A model generated the notes under the pieces. It was given only the letters and a program-made list of their open reading frames with translations. It made no database searches and had not been told where the DNA came from. A stretch of DNA of 64,000 nucleotides. Origin: an uncultured Eubacterium sp. (GTDB taxonomy: Bacteria > Bacillota > Clostridia > Lachnospirales > Lachnospiraceae). Below are positions 7,814 to 18,832 of the stretch, piece by piece; positions within the stretch are counted from its first letter, which is position 1, and each line of letters opens with the position of its first letter. The stretch is from the NCBI GenBank assembly GCA_947088865.1, contig CAMUHY010000001.1:124001-188000 (forward strand), given 5' to 3'. The translations under genes were made by a program, and so were the position numbers.

Positions 7814-9211
7814 TTAGAACCGAAAATACAGAAACGGATTAAATGAACCATCTACCAAATAAGCCGTTATCACAAGCAATAACACAAGAAGCACAAACGG
7901 CTCTATTCTATTTAAGATTTTTTTGCCTGTTGGTTTATGGCAAACCATCTTTATAATATGTTGTATTGCTGGCGTTGCACCTATCATTGCCACAACTATA
8001 ATCACAAAAAAACTATACAGGCAATAAAGCGCTTGTGCCGATACAAGCGGAACTCCTCCAATACCAAAAAGCCCTTTGATATCTGAAAATGCCTGTCCCA
8101 TATCTTGTGCATTAAAAATAAGAAAACTAATCATTGCAAAAAATAAAACATAAAGATGAGAACATACTTTACTTTCTTTTAAATATTTTAACAGCCATAC
8201 TTTTTCAATCATTAATAATACAGCAAAAAATAAGCCCCATACAATGAAATTCCATGCTGCTCCATGCCAAAATCCAGTAAGCATCCACACCACTAAAATA
8301 TTAAAAAACTGTCTGCCTTTTTTGACGCGATTTCCGCCAAGCGGAATATAGACATAATCCCTAAACCATGAACCCAATGAAATATGCCAGCGGCGCCAAA
8401 ATTCTGTAATACTAGCAGAAATATAGGGATAATTAAAATTTTCTAAAAACTGAAATCCAAAGATTTTCCCTAATCCAATCGCCATATCACTATAACCTGA
8501 AAAATCAAAATAAATATGGAGTCCAAAAGCAAGCGCATATAACCAATAAAATAATACCGATTTTTCATCCGAACCACGAAACACATTGCAAAGCTCTCCC
8601 AATTGATTTGCCAACAATACTTTTTTTGCCAAGCCGATTACAAATCGCCTAATCCCTTCAGCCGCCATATCCCATGAGTGTTTTCTTTCCTCTAATTGTT
8701 TGGCTATATCGGAATAGCGAACAATCGGTCCTGCAATCAACTGTGGAAACATAGCAATATAAGCTGCCATATTAATTATATTTTTTTGTGCTTCTTCCCC
8801 TCTATATATATCAACAATATAACTAATCATCTGAAATGTATAAAAACTAATGCCAATTGGCAATACCACCTTTAATAAAGGTATACCAAGTCCTGTTATA
8901 GCATTAAAATTTGTGATAAAAAAATCGGCATATTTAAAATATACCAAAAAAGAAAGACTAATCATTATAGAAAGAACACAAAAAACTTGCCCTGCTTTTT
9001 TTCCTCTATATGTTTCTACCAGTCGTCCAAATCCATACCCTAATACAATTAAACTCGCCATCAAAAAAACATACTTTGGTTCTCCCCATGCGTAAAATAT
9101 AAGGCTGCTTAATAACAAAACCATATTTTTTAAACGCTTGGGCGACAAAAAATAGAAAGCTATTGTAAGCGGCAAAAAATAATATAAAAATGTAATACTT
9201 GAAAACAGCAT
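7814..9211 (-). CDS. MBOAT-family membrane O-acyltransferase (AlgI/DltB-like)
   Basis: A 465-residue polytopic membrane protein with about 10-11 hydrophobic segments. Family landmarks are 'LPIGISFYTFQMISY', 'FDFSGYSDMAIGLGKIFG', 'FWRRWHISLGSWFRDYVYIP' and 'GFWHGAAWNFIVWG', whose His is the conserved catalytic residue. Such proteins take acyl groups from a cytoplasmic donor and deliver them to exported polysaccharide. The partner DHHW protein lies directly downstream, which favours exopolysaccharide O-acetylation over D-alanylation of teichoic acid (no dlt genes are nearby). AAGGAG precedes the ATG. Confidence 0.9.
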   Translation of the reverse strand: MLFSSITFLYYFLPLTIAFYFLSPKRLKNMVLLLSSLIFYAWGEPKYVFLMASLIVLGYGFGRLVETYRGKKAGQVFCVLSIMISLSFLVYFKYADFFITNFNAITGLGIPLLKVVLPIGISFYTFQMISYIVDIYRGEEAQKNIINMAAYIAMFPQLIAGPIVRYSDIAKQLEERKHSWDMAAEGIRRFVIGLAKKVLLANQLGELCNVFRGSDEKSVLFYWLYALAFGLHIYFDFSGYSDMAIGLGKIFGFQFLENFNYPYISASITEFWRRWHISLGSWFRDYVYIPLGGNRVKKGRQFFNILVVWMLTGFWHGAAWNFIVWGLFFAVLLMIEKVWLLKYLKESKVCSHLYVLFFAMISFLIFNAQDMGQAFSDIKGLFGIGGVPLVSAQALYCLYSFFVIIVVAMIGATPAIQHIIKMVCHKPTGKKILNRIEPFVLLVLLLVITAYLVDGSFNPFLYFRF

Positions 9212-9232
9212 ATCTTTCTCCTTACAAAAATA

Positions 9233-9268
9233 GCGTGAAGCAACTTATGTTAAAAGTTTACTTCACGC
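9233..9268 (-). terminator. Terminator after the DUF4358 lipoprotein gene
   Basis: GCGTGAAG pairs with CTTCACGC across 20 bases. On the minus strand it is followed by TATTTTTG. It separates the lipoprotein gene from the MBOAT gene. Confidence 0.7.
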
Positions 9269-9340
9269 CACTTAAATTCTTATTTTATATACTATATTAT
9301 GCCTAACCCTTTTTTAAATGGTAAAAGTATATTTATCCGA

Positions 9341-9916
9341 TTATACAATTGGTGTCTCTGTAATAACCTGCGCTCCGCTAAGAGCAGATAAGGCATTTGT
9401 CTTGAAAATCTGCATAATTTCAGCTTCGCCATATGCTGTAATAACATATGTTCCATCTACATTGATAATAATCAACGTATCAGGTTGTCCACACATCCAT
9501 TGTTTCGCTAAAATATTGGTCTTTACTGCCTCTGCAAAATCGTTCATATTAGTACCGCTCTTTAAACGATAAGCTGCACCTGTAAATATATTGCCGTTCA
9601 TCATATGCACCATTGAAGCGGCACCTTCAATATTGGCAGTCTGACTTTTTGGAAATCCAAGTGTAACATCCAGCTCTTCCGTTTTGCCAACATCAAATTT
9701 ACCTGGCGCATCCATAACGGCATTTTCCTGATTTCCTCCATACATAGCAAACAGTTGGTCTTCCTTATAAACTTTGACAACTTCCTTCAACACATCAACA
9801 GCTTCTGCATATTTTGACTGTCCTCCTTGATTGCCACCATTTGACCCGTTGTTGCCACAACCAATTAATGTAACAATTATCATCGCTGCTAAAAAGATTG
9901 TTGTTAATTTTTTCAT
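9341..9916 (-). CDS. DUF4358-type lipoprotein
   Basis: A 191-residue secreted lipoprotein. The signal peptide ends in the lipobox 'LIGC', and the Cys is followed by a Gly/Asn-rich linker ('GNNGSNGGNQGG'). The body ('MVHMMNGNIFTGAAYRLKSG', 'MCGQPDTLIIINVDGTYVI') resembles DUF4358 proteins that often sit beside DHHW/MBOAT genes in Lachnospiraceae. The function is unknown; a role in envelope polysaccharide modification is guessed from context. The start at 9916 has GGAGG six bases upstream, while an ATG six bases earlier abuts the Shine-Dalgarno. A terminator separates it from the MBOAT gene. Confidence 0.7.
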   Translation of the reverse strand: MKKLTTIFLAAMIIVTLIGCGNNGSNGGNQGGQSKYAEAVDVLKEVVKVYKEDQLFAMYGGNQENAVMDAPGKFDVGKTEELDVTLGFPKSQTANIEGAASMVHMMNGNIFTGAAYRLKSGTNMNDFAEAVKTNILAKQWMCGQPDTLIIINVDGTYVITAYGEAEIMQIFKTNALSALSGAQVITETPIV

Positions 9917-10174
9917 GTACATCCTCCATTTTTATTTAATCTGCTGCATACAAATCCATTTATATTTATTTTATATAAACTTTTGTACTCGTCACAATTT
10001 ATTATATCATATCTTTATATTAAATGCTACTGTTAATATTATTATATTTTTTTATTTTTTATTCACCTTCCTTTTACCAAAAATCGAATATTTGTTTTCT
10101 ATTAACTATTGCCTTAATCCATTATTTATGTTATTATACAAAATATATTATCAATACAAAAGGTAGGTATTTTA

Positions 10175-10711
10175 ATGTTTACAGGATATGATTATGAAGA
10201 TTATTGTTGTAAATATCTAAAAAAACATCATTTTAAAAATATTGAACATACTCCGCTTTCAGGCGACCATGGCGTTGATATTATTGCCCGAAAAGGTCGA
10301 AAAAAATACGCTTTTCAATGTAAATACTACACGGGAAAAGTTGGAAACCATGCTATTCAACAAGTTTATACAGGGTGTTCTTACTACAAGTGTGATATTG
10401 CCGTAGTAATGACCAACAGTGTATTTACAAAAAATGCTATTGCAGAAGCAAAAAGATTAGGCATACAACTATGGGACAATATTGAGATAGAAAAAAACAG
10501 GCATTTATTTATCAAGTTCTTATTGTTTCTTTCTGTTATACTGGCAGCAGCTTACTATATGATTCCTGATAAACAAAAATCTCAATTATACAGCTATTTT
10601 ATCAATTTTTACCAAGCTGACATTGACATTATTTTACTTGTTGTGTTTCTTTTAACAGCCATTATCCTTGCTGCTATTGCTATTAAAAAAATACGAGATA
10701 ATGCCCATTAA
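10175..10711 (+). CDS. Membrane-anchored Mrr-like restriction endonuclease domain protein
   Basis: A 178-residue protein. The N-terminal domain (about 1-105) has the PD-(D/E)xK nuclease pattern of the Mrr_cat family. 'YDYEDYCCKYLKKHHFKNIE' is followed by 'GDHGVDIIARKGRKKYAFQC' and 'KYYTG', giving the catalytic D...QxK. Two hydrophobic segments follow (about 111-129 and 150-170), so the nuclease is probably tethered to the cytoplasmic face of the membrane. Mrr-type nucleases cut foreign or modified DNA, but similar membrane proteins have no proven role. No methyltransferase or other restriction gene is adjacent. Its start follows AAAGGTAGG. A GC-rich hairpin downstream ends the transcript. Confidence 0.75.
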   Translation: MFTGYDYEDYCCKYLKKHHFKNIEHTPLSGDHGVDIIARKGRKKYAFQCKYYTGKVGNHAIQQVYTGCSYYKCDIAVVMTNSVFTKNAIAEAKRLGIQLWDNIEIEKNRHLFIKFLLFLSVILAAAYYMIPDKQKSQLYSYFINFYQADIDIILLVVFLLTAIILAAIAIKKIRDNAH

Positions 10712-10757
10712 TACAAAGATATCCCTATATACCATCCCTTTAAACACACATACAAAT

Positions 10758-10804
10758 AATACCCCACAGCAAACGGATAATATATCACGCTTGTGTGGGG
10801 TATT
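10758..10804 (+). terminator. Terminator after the Mrr-like gene
   Basis: AATACCCCACA pairs with TGTGGGGTATT. It lies between the nuclease gene and the oppositely oriented tRNA gene and may serve both strands. Confidence 0.7.
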
Positions 10805-10820
10805 TCAATCATTAAAAAAA

Positions 10821-10893
10821 AGCTTCATATCGGACTTGAACCGATGACCTCTTCATTACGAGTGAAGCGCTCTACCAACTGAGCTAATGAAGC
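10821..10893 (-). tRNA. tRNA-Thr (anticodon CGU)
   Basis: A complete cloverleaf on the minus strand. The acceptor stem is GCTTCAT/ATGAAGC. The D-arm is AGCTCAGTTGGTAGAGC. The anticodon stem CTTCA/TGAAG encloses the loop CTCGTAA with anticodon CGT. The T-arm contains GGTTCAAGTCC. The discriminator is T and no CCA is encoded. CGU reads ACG, so the amino acid is threonine. A fragment of the dispersed palindromic repeat lies just beyond its 5' end. Confidence 0.95.
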
Positions 10894-10910
10894 ACTTTAC
10901 ATAAACTTTA

Positions 10911-10947
10911 TAGCATTGAAGTGGGAACTTCCTTGATAAAGTTAAAT
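10911..10947. repeat. Dispersed palindromic repeat, right-end fragment
   Basis: 'AGCATTGAAGTGGGAACTTC' followed by CTTGATAAAGTTAAA matches the right terminus of the full copies, next to the tRNA-Thr gene. The left arm of its hairpin is absent. Confidence 0.7.
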
Positions 10948-11015
10948 CAACAAGCAATATTATATATGTATAAATATTTTTTGTAAAGCGTTTTTTTAAT
11001 ATTTAATAAAATATT

Positions 11016-11633
11016 TTATCGAATAAAATTCATTCGCGTCAATGGTTCTTTTTCTGGGATTCCATACTGCTTTTTGCCCAGCGCAATACTTTTCATTAAA
11101 AATGCCATGTTTCTTGCAAGTGTTCTCATTCCCTGCAACCCTTCCAAATCCTGATTAGCCTCTCCTATTTCTCTTCCATGAATACTATTCCAATACTGTC
11201 CTGAAGCCACTGGCATACCAGATACTGTAAAAAATTTGTTTAACTCATCGAAAGTAGCAGACAGCCCTCCTCGTCTCCCCGCTACAACACAAGCGCCAAC
11301 TTTCATTGTTTTATCAAAGTTAGTACTGCAAAACAACCTTGTCAAAAAAGCTATCAATGTAGCATTTGCTGATGCATAATATACAGGACTCCCCACTACC
11401 ATACCATCACATTCTTTAAATTTAATGGCAACTTCATTTACAATATCATCAAATACACATTTTCCGCCTTCTATACAAGAACGACAAGCAATACAACCAC
11501 GAATATCCTTATTTCCAACATGTATAATTTCTGTTTCAATATTTTCCTCTGCAAAAATCTTATCCATCTCATGTAAAGCAATATATGTATTCCCTTGAAC
11601 ATGAGGACTCCCATTTACCAAAAGAACTTTCAT
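11016..11633 (-). CDS. NADPH-dependent FMN reductase / iron-sulfur flavoprotein-like
   Basis: A 205-residue flavodoxin-fold protein. The N-terminal phosphate loop is 'LLVNGSPHVQGNTYIAL', followed by a Cys-rich segment 'GCIACRSCIEGGKCVFDD' near residues 47-64. 'GSPVYYASANATLIAFLTRL' completes the FMN site. The spacing of Cys residues resembles iron-sulfur flavoproteins of anaerobes, which may carry a 4Fe-4S cluster. It probably reduces small electron acceptors or handles oxygen stress. The C-terminal 40 residues are specific to this subfamily. GAGG precedes the ATG. No clear operon partner is present. Confidence 0.85.
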   Translation of the reverse strand: MKVLLVNGSPHVQGNTYIALHEMDKIFAEENIETEIIHVGNKDIRGCIACRSCIEGGKCVFDDIVNEVAIKFKECDGMVVGSPVYYASANATLIAFLTRLFCSTNFDKTMKVGACVVAGRRGGLSATFDELNKFFTVSGMPVASGQYWNSIHGREIGEANQDLEGLQGMRTLARNMAFLMKSIALGKKQYGIPEKEPLTRMNFIR

Positions 11634-11716
11634 TTTAACCTCATTTCTGTGCTGCTTTTCCTACATTTTATCCTTTTTTACTTCCTGTGCCTGACAGCAC
11701 ACAGACACAAAACCAC

Positions 11717-12133
11717 TTACATTTGCAGCAACTTTTTTTTAATCGCCTGTTTTGCTTGTTCTGGTACATCAATATCCCAAACGGCTTCCTCCATTGGACA
11801 AAAACCTGTGCCAGAACGATTTATAATCTTTTCAGCAGCGTTATCATATTGTATTTGAATATTGTTTTTTATAAGCGTGTCAATAGCAGCTTTACTCATA
11901 ACATAAGCATATACTTCTTTTACACCAAGCAATACATACAAAAATGCTGCCGCCTTGCCAACAATTTTATCAGCCGCACAAAATCCACGAAAATCCACTC
12001 CACTCTCTTGCCAATTTAATAAAGACTTTACGCCGCGTTCTGTGCTTGTATAGATTTTACTTTCTTTACACAAAACACAAGTATAACTTCCCTCATTTAA
12101 AATTTTAATTGCCTTTGTTAAATCAGCTTTCAT
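11717..12133 (-). CDS. DUF1893-type protein
   Basis: A 138-residue cytoplasmic protein with the DUF1893 pattern. It starts with 'LNEGSYTCVLCKESKIYTST', then 'ERGVKSLLNW', 'DKIVGKAAAFLYVLLG', and 'TGFCPMEEAV' near the C-terminus. The fold is related to cytidine-deaminase-like proteins, but the zinc-binding HxE/PCxxC set is not complete, so activity cannot be claimed. GGAGA lies upstream of the ATG. It is found as a single gene in many Clostridia. Confidence 0.75.
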   Translation of the reverse strand: MKADLTKAIKILNEGSYTCVLCKESKIYTSTERGVKSLLNWQESGVDFRGFCAADKIVGKAAAFLYVLLGVKEVYAYVMSKAAIDTLIKNNIQIQYDNAAEKIINRSGTGFCPMEEAVWDIDVPEQAKQAIKKKLLQM

Positions 12134-12179
12134 AAGGTTTATTTTCTCCTATCCTGCTATTATTTATATTATAAAATTA

Positions 12180-12617
12180 TTATAAAATTTTATAAGAGCC
12201 ATCTTTGAACCGATAAAATTCACTCATACTGTCATTTTCAAACAATTCCAGCATTTCTTTCATATCGGTAGCAAGCGTATAATCTTGCATATGTTGACGT
12301 TTTATCCAAAATACATTGCCTTCTGATGAACGTTGAAGATTACCTGTAAATTGATTGGTTTTATAAAGAAAAATCACATATCTGACATCATTTTTCATTT
12401 GAAATTGCTTGACACCGCAAAGAATAGGATTGCTGATTTGATAGCCTGTCTCCTCAAAAACTTCACGAATAATGGATTCTACAAACGATTCCTCCTGTTC
12501 TACATGTCCACCTGGAAAAGCTATGCCATCCCATGCAGTCCCTATTCTTTCCTGAACCAATATTTGGTCTTGATTATCATATACCATACACAACGTTGTA
12601 AAAATAGCCTGTTCCAT
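12180..12617 (-). CDS. Nudix hydrolase (MutT/8-oxo-dGTP diphosphatase-like)
   Basis: A 145-residue protein. The Nudix box begins at 'GGHVEQEESFVESIIREV' and continues 'FEETGYQI', with all key Gly and Glu residues. 'ILVQERIGTAWDGIAFPGG' precedes it, as in MutT/YtkD-like enzymes that hydrolyse nucleoside polyphosphates, possibly oxidised ones. I place the start at 12617, where AGGGAG lies four bases upstream; the frame stays open to 12749, but that extension is hydrophobic and lacks a ribosome site. It stands alone, downstream of the collagen gene cluster. Confidence 0.85.
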   Translation of the reverse strand: MEQAIFTTLCMVYDNQDQILVQERIGTAWDGIAFPGGHVEQEESFVESIIREVFEETGYQISNPILCGVKQFQMKNDVRYVIFLYKTNQFTGNLQRSSEGNVFWIKRQHMQDYTLATDMKEMLELFENDSMSEFYRFKDGSYKIL

Positions 12618-12787
12618 AATGCTCCCTGCAAATTTGTTATTTACACTCTTATAGTAGAATACAATAAAATAACATATTATGCAATTTGTTTCATTCTTAA
12701 ATATATTTTTAATTTTATTATACATTACTATGATAATATTGGAAATCAATTAATATACTATATAGTATATGATTTTCCTACGGAAAA

Positions 12788-12827
12788 AAATTATCCCAGA
12801 GATTCCAAAAACTGAAACCTCTGAGAA
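12788..12827 (-). terminator. Terminator of the collagen-like gene
   Basis: TCTCAGAGGTTTC pairs with GAATCTCTGGGA. On the minus strand it is followed by an A/T stretch with TTTTTTT. Confidence 0.75.
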
Positions 12828-12846
12828 TTAGTTTTATCTTATGTCA

Positions 12847-14289
<1,443 letters not shown>

Positions 14290-14402
14290 CTAATTGTCTG
14301 AAAAACACCTTTAAAAAGTATGTCTTTCTACAAATACTCTATGTCTATTTCAAATATTTGTTACATCTTTTAGACAAAAATTAGAATATGTTAAGACGTA
14401 TT

Positions 14403-15479
14403 TTAGGAAATCTGCAACCTGTCAAAATACTGTTTATTATAAAGATATGCTTTGGAATACGGCTTACAAGCTCCTGCTTTTTCATTATATTCTTTTGCTT
14501 TTTTCTGGTCTCCCATTTTATCAAAACATACACATAACTGCAAAAGCGGTACATAATCATAGCAATCTGGCAGAACAAACCCGCTTGAATATTCATTTTT
14601 AGGTCTACTTAATGCCGTTTCATACCAATAGACAGCAGTATGATAATTTCCATGTTCCAAAAAATGTTTTCCAATTTCGCAGCACAACTCTGCTCTTGGC
14701 AAATCAAAACTCATACTTCGCAAAAGAGTGTTTAACGCAGATTGTTCTTGCCCTAAACCATAATAACTTTTTGCACAAATAGAACATGCCTCTATTTTAT
14801 TTTCAATCCATCCATCTTCTGAAAGCAAAAATTTTTCCAACACAGAAACAGCCTCTTCATATTGTTTATGATAATACAACTCCCGCCCATAATAATATTG
14901 CTGACGTGAATCTAAAATTTTGCCTTCTGCCAGCACTTTGCGATATATATTCAAATTCCGATTGGGGTCTCCAGCATTTATTTTTTTGTGAGAAATTGCA
15001 ATATCAGAATAAATAATGCTGCCACTTGGAGGGATTACTTCATGGACTGCCCCCACCCAACGATATCGAGAATTATTCTTAACCCATCGTTCCCTGAAAT
15101 ACGAAAAAGAAGGGTTGCCAACTTCATCAAAAGAAGTATTATATTTCATCATTACAATATCGACATCTTGTGACAGCGTTTGCTTTAACTGCAAAAATTT
15201 ATCTTTTTGTGTTTCTTCTAAAATATCATCCGCATCCATCCACATGCAGTAATCCATTGTTGCCTTAGAAAACGAGTAATTTCTGGCATCCGAAAAATCA
15301 TCTTTCCATGTATATGAATATATTTTTGATGTATAATTCGATACAATTTCTACTGTTCGGTCTACCGAACCGGTATCTACTATAATAATTTCTTCTACAA
15401 GTTCTGCTATACTGTCAAGACAACGCGCAATATGCATCTCTTCATTTTTGACAATCATACAAAGGCTTACTGTTGGCAT
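14403..15479 (-). CDS. GT2 glycosyltransferase with C-terminal TPR region
   Basis: A 358-residue cytoplasmic protein. The GT-A domain (about 1-170) opens with 'MPTVSLCMIVKNEEMHIARC', then 'IIIVDTGSVDRTVEI' and the metal-binding 'CMWMDADDILEE'. The C-terminal half holds helical TPR-like repeats ('YEEAVSVLEKFLLSE', 'YHTAVYWYETALS'). This layout is common in glycosyltransferases that modify spore-surface or S-layer proteins. It lies 28 bases downstream of one collagen-like gene and 134 bases upstream of another, so glycosylation of their Thr-rich collagen stems is a reasonable inference. GGAGG precedes the ATG. Confidence 0.85.
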   Translation of the reverse strand: MPTVSLCMIVKNEEMHIARCLDSIAELVEEIIIVDTGSVDRTVEIVSNYTSKIYSYTWKDDFSDARNYSFSKATMDYCMWMDADDILEETQKDKFLQLKQTLSQDVDIVMMKYNTSFDEVGNPSFSYFRERWVKNNSRYRWVGAVHEVIPPSGSIIYSDIAISHKKINAGDPNRNLNIYRKVLAEGKILDSRQQYYYGRELYYHKQYEEAVSVLEKFLLSEDGWIENKIEACSICAKSYYGLGQEQSALNTLLRSMSFDLPRAELCCEIGKHFLEHGNYHTAVYWYETALSRPKNEYSSGFVLPDCYDYVPLLQLCVCFDKMGDQKKAKEYNEKAGACKPYSKAYLYNKQYFDRLQIS

Positions 15480-15506
15480 ATTGATTCCTCCCTATTCTTT
15501 GAATTA

Positions 15507-16448
15507 TTACCTGTTAAACTTTTCTATGTTCAGATTCATATTAATTTTAGAAGCGCCTACTGAAGAATCCCATTCAAAAAATAGCGTGGATGTACTAGGT
15601 ATTTCAATAATAAAATATCTCGATATTACAAGCATTTCTCTCCTCTTTGTCGCCTCTGCATATGTCGTATATGCCGTCTGTACATAATCATTAAAAATCG
15701 GTGTAAGTTTTATAAAACCATGTCTTTTCATTATTGTGGATATATAATAATAGATAGCATAACAGCCTGGAGTTAGCAAAACAGAATAATCATCACAAAG
15801 AGATATATTTTGAGTTATATCTGGTATATCTATTTTAAGAGGAAGACTGGCACTTTCCGGTAAAATAAGCTCCTGCCCTAAAAATGAGGCAAATATACTG
15901 TTTTGCGGATAACCAGGAGGTCCTGCTGGACCACGCGGTCCGGGTTCCCCTCTTGGTCCCTGCGGTCCTGTTGCTCCCTGCGGTCCTGTTGCTCCCTGTG
16001 GTCCTTGTGGTCCTGTAACTCCCTGTGGTCCAATCTCGCCGCGTTCTCCAGGACAGCCAGGCGGTCCGGGTTCTCCTCTTGGTCCCTGTGGTCCAATTTC
16101 ACCAGGCTCTCCGGGACGTCCAGGCGGTCCAGGTTCCCCTCGTGGTCCTTGTGGTCCGGGTTCTCCTCTTAGCCCCTGCTGTTCTATTTCCTTACATTGA
16201 ACACAACAACCTGTCAAATTTTGTTCTTGTCCTTCCCCCACCGATTCAGATTCACCACAAGAAGAATTGCATTCTTCTGATTCTTTGGTGTTTGTATGAT
16301 GAGAAGGTGTTGATTCAGCCATATTTGTTTTCGATACATAATTAGATGAAGACTGTGCTGTATTTCGATTATAGTTTCTGTTGAAATTCCTTCCCATACC
16401 AAACAAATTTGGCGGATTAAACATCCAATTCGTATTAAAATTATTCAA
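15507..16448 (-). CDS. Second collagen-like surface protein
   Basis: A 313-residue protein. It has an Asn/Ser-rich N-terminus (about 1-75), a Cys-containing hinge '[16 protein letters not shown]', and a Gly-X-Y region of about 100 residues rich in Pro/Arg/Glu ('[19 protein letters not shown]'). A 130-residue C-terminal beta domain follows ('[20 protein letters not shown]'), unlike that of the first protein. I place the start at TTG 16448, because GAGGTGG lies six bases before it; that Shine-Dalgarno overlaps an ATG at 16463, which is therefore unlikely. It is probably the first gene of an operon with the glycosyltransferase and the larger collagen protein. Confidence 0.8.
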   Translation of the reverse strand: MNNFNTNWMFNPPNLFGMGRNFNRNYNRNTAQSSSNYVSKTNMAESTPSHHTNTKESEECNSSCGESESVGEGQEQNLTGCCVQCKEIEQQGLRGEPGPQGPRGEPGPPGRPGEPGEIGPQGPRGEPGPPGCPGERGEIGPQGVTGPQGPQGATGPQGATGPQGPRGEPGPRGPAGPPGYPQNSIFASFLGQELILPESASLPLKIDIPDITQNISLCDDYSVLLTPGCYAIYYYISTIMKRHGFIKLTPIFNDYVQTAYTTYAEATKRREMLVISRYFIIEIPSTSTLFFEWDSSVGASKINMNLNIEKFNR

Positions 16449-16657
16449 TAAAAACCACCTCATTCATATTCAATATTAAGTATTAATGTATTTAATATAT
16501 TTTTTATAACCTCTCCAAAGAAATGTATTATACTGGAACTTTTGGAGGGCATAATAAATTATATGCGTAAAATATCATTTTGTTTTTAGAAATTGTTTGA
16601 CCTTATCTGAATAACATTTTCCGAATGGAATGATAAAAATAGATTATCAATATAGAA

Positions 16658-16701
16658 ATTTTGGATTGCCTGCACTATAAACAGTACAAACAATCCAAAA
16701 T
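16658..16701 (-). terminator. Terminator after the chemoreceptor gene
   Basis: A perfect 11-bp inverted repeat (ATTTTGGATTG / CAATCCAAAAT) lies just beyond the stop of the chemoreceptor gene. The rest of 16449-16718 is AT-rich and shows no gene. Confidence 0.7.
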
Positions 16702-16718
16702 CGTATGAAATGTAGTAT

Positions 16719-18722
16719 TTACTTCTTTAACTGAAACCTTGCTACCAGCTCTTTTAATGCAGCAGCCTGCCCTGACAATTCCTCACTGGCAGCAGCACTG
16801 GACTCTGCTGTATTCACATTGCTCTGTACCACAATGGCAATCTGTTCAATACCATGACTAATCTGTGTCGCTGTATCAGCCTGCTGCATTGTGTTATCTG
16901 CAATGTTATCTATCAGACTTTCCATTTTCTCTGCCAGCTCTGCTGCCACCAATATGGACTGCGCCGTATCGTCAGCGGCATTGACGCCTTCTTTCATAGA
17001 GCTTATAGTTTCTCCTAAAAGTTCTGTGGTTTCTCTTGCCGCATCAGCTGATTTTCCTGCAAGTGTTCGGACTTCTCCTGCTACCACTGCAAAACCTTTC
17101 CCTGCCTCTCCTGCCCGAGCAGCCTCCACCGCTGCATTTAAAGCAAGAATATTTGTCTGAAATGCAATATCATCAATCGTTTTTACAATCTTATGAATCT
17201 CATTAGATTTATCACTAATCTTTTGGATTACTTCTGTCATATTGCGCATCTTAATATTGCTCGCCAAAAGTCCTTCCCTGACCTCTTTTGAAAAATCACT
17301 AGTCTGCTGTGTATCCTGTGCAATCTTTTGCGCATTTTCGGACACTTCACTGATATGGTCAGCAAGCGCTTCCACCTCCGCCGCCTGCTCCGTAGAGCCT
17401 TGCGACAAACTCACAGCACTTTTTGAAACCTGCTGCGCTCCAGCTGCAACATCTCTAGAAGAAGCTTTTAGTTGCCCCATTACCATATTTAACTCAACGG
17501 CAATCTTCTCTAAAGAACTTCTGATTTTTGCAAATTCCCCCGTATATTCACTCTTAAGTTCAAATGCCAAATTTCCTTTTGCAATCTCTTTTAATGTGTC
17601 TGATATTTCATCAATATATTTTATGTAATCACGCAGCCTTTCAGTAACCTTGTTAAAATTGTATGCAAGAACACCCAGCTCGTCTCTTGATTTATAATGG
17701 ATTGTTTGATTCAGTTCACCTTCTGCAATTCGCGTAGCCACTCGGCTCAGCTCTTTTACTGGTCTTCCAATAATTCGGCGCGTCTGTATAATGATAAGAA
17801 GCGTCAGCACCAATACGGCTATAACAGATACTATGGTCATAGTGCGTGTCAAATTGTAAAGTTCTGATAACACCTCTGACTTTGATACATAAGATACCGC
17901 TGTCCAGTCGCTTCCTTCAACCTTTGCTATCTGGATATAAATATCTCCATATAAACTAAGCCCCGTCTTTCCTGCCTGTATCTGCTCATTAGCATAGGCA
18001 TACAGACCGCCTGACTCGCTTAGCTTTTCTCCAACTACCGCCTCATCCTTATGTCCAATAATCGTGTCTGTACGTGTGTCTACAAGAAAAATACCACCTG
18101 TATCCTCAATTTGAATATTGCTGACGATATCAGAAATTGAAAGCAAATACACATCCGCTGCTGCAACACCACGCACTGCACCATTTTTGTCCTTCAGCAC
18201 ACCCGATGCTCCCACTACATAGGACTGACTATCTTCATCAAAATACACATCACCCAATATAAAATCTTGGGAACCTATCCCATCCAAATACCAGCTTTTG
18301 GTCAAAGCATTAAAATCTGGTCCTGGAACAAAAGAAGCATGATATAGTGAACCATCTGTCAATGCCACATACAATCCTGCTGGATAAGCATCATTTTGCC
18401 CTGCTGTATGCTTGATATATTCTATCATTTCGGATTCTTCCATATCCTCATACTCTATGGTATCTCTCTGAGTTTCCAACATGGTGAGCGTTCGATTCAT
18501 CCATGCCCTCGTTTCTTGAAGTGTTTTGTCCGTAGTAGTGCGTAACATTTCTTCACTTTTCTCCAAAAGAGCTTGAGACATCTGGTCATATACAACCACC
18601 AACAATGCTGAACCAGCAATAACAACACTGGCAACAATAGCCATAACCAATTTCATTGTAATTCCTATTCCCCTCCGTTTAGGAGCATTCGTTCTGGTTT
18701 TTGATTCTTTTATCTGGTTCAT
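16719..18722 (-). CDS. Methyl-accepting chemotaxis protein with a Cache sensor domain
   Basis: A 667-residue transmembrane receptor. TM1 is at about 22-46 ('[20 protein letters not shown]'). An extracellular dCache-type domain follows (about 47-290; '[20 protein letters not shown]', '[16 protein letters not shown]'). TM2 is near 292-313, then HAMP (316-370) and a signalling domain containing the CheA-binding tip '[20 protein letters not shown]'. No C-terminal pentapeptide tether is visible. The ligand is unknown; Cache domains of this kind often bind amino acids or small acids. The first 20 residues are basic and cytoplasmic. It is monocistronic with its own terminator. No other chemotaxis genes are in the window. 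Confidence 0.93.
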   Translation of the reverse strand: MNQIKESKTRTNAPKRRGIGITMKLVMAIVASVVIAGSALLVVVYDQMSQALLEKSEEMLRTTTDKTLQETRAWMNRTLTMLETQRDTIEYEDMEESEMIEYIKHTAGQNDAYPAGLYVALTDGSLYHASFVPGPDFNALTKSWYLDGIGSQDFILGDVYFDEDSQSYVVGASGVLKDKNGAVRGVAAADVYLLSISDIVSNIQIEDTGGIFLVDTRTDTIIGHKDEAVVGEKLSESGGLYAYANEQIQAGKTGLSLYGDIYIQIAKVEGSDWTAVSYVSKSEVLSELYNLTRTMTIVSVIAVLVLTLLIIIQTRRIIGRPVKELSRVATRIAEGELNQTIHYKSRDELGVLAYNFNKVTERLRDYIKYIDEISDTLKEIAKGNLAFELKSEYTGEFAKIRSSLEKIAVELNMVMGQLKASSRDVAAGAQQVSKSAVSLSQGSTEQAAEVEALADHISEVSENAQKIAQDTQQTSDFSKEVREGLLASNIKMRNMTEVIQKISDKSNEIHKIVKTIDDIAFQTNILALNAAVEAARAGEAGKGFAVVAGEVRTLAGKSADAARETTELLGETISSMKEGVNAADDTAQSILVAAELAEKMESLIDNIADNTMQQADTATQISHGIEQIAIVVQSNVNTAESSAAASEELSGQAAALKELVARFQLKK

Positions 18723-18832
18723 CTTTGATTCCTCTTTCTTTTTATATTTTTTTCAATATTACACGTTCTCTTAAATCCATATGTCTTTGTATACAGCTTT
18801 AATCCTCCCCAATTAACCAATTTAAAGTTTTC

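Noticed and set aside
9831-10166. Plus-strand frame of 111 codons before the Mrr-like gene
   Set aside because: It is mostly low-complexity Phe/Ile/Tyr from AT-rich DNA, overlaps the 5' end of the lipoprotein gene and has no ribosome site.
12333-12815. Plus-strand frame of 160 codons opposite the Nudix gene
   Set aside because: It is antisense to a well-supported Nudix hydrolase and resembles no protein family.
15903-16345. Antisense frames opposite the second collagen gene
   Set aside because: They show the same composition effect of Gly-X-Y codons and contain no recognisable domains.
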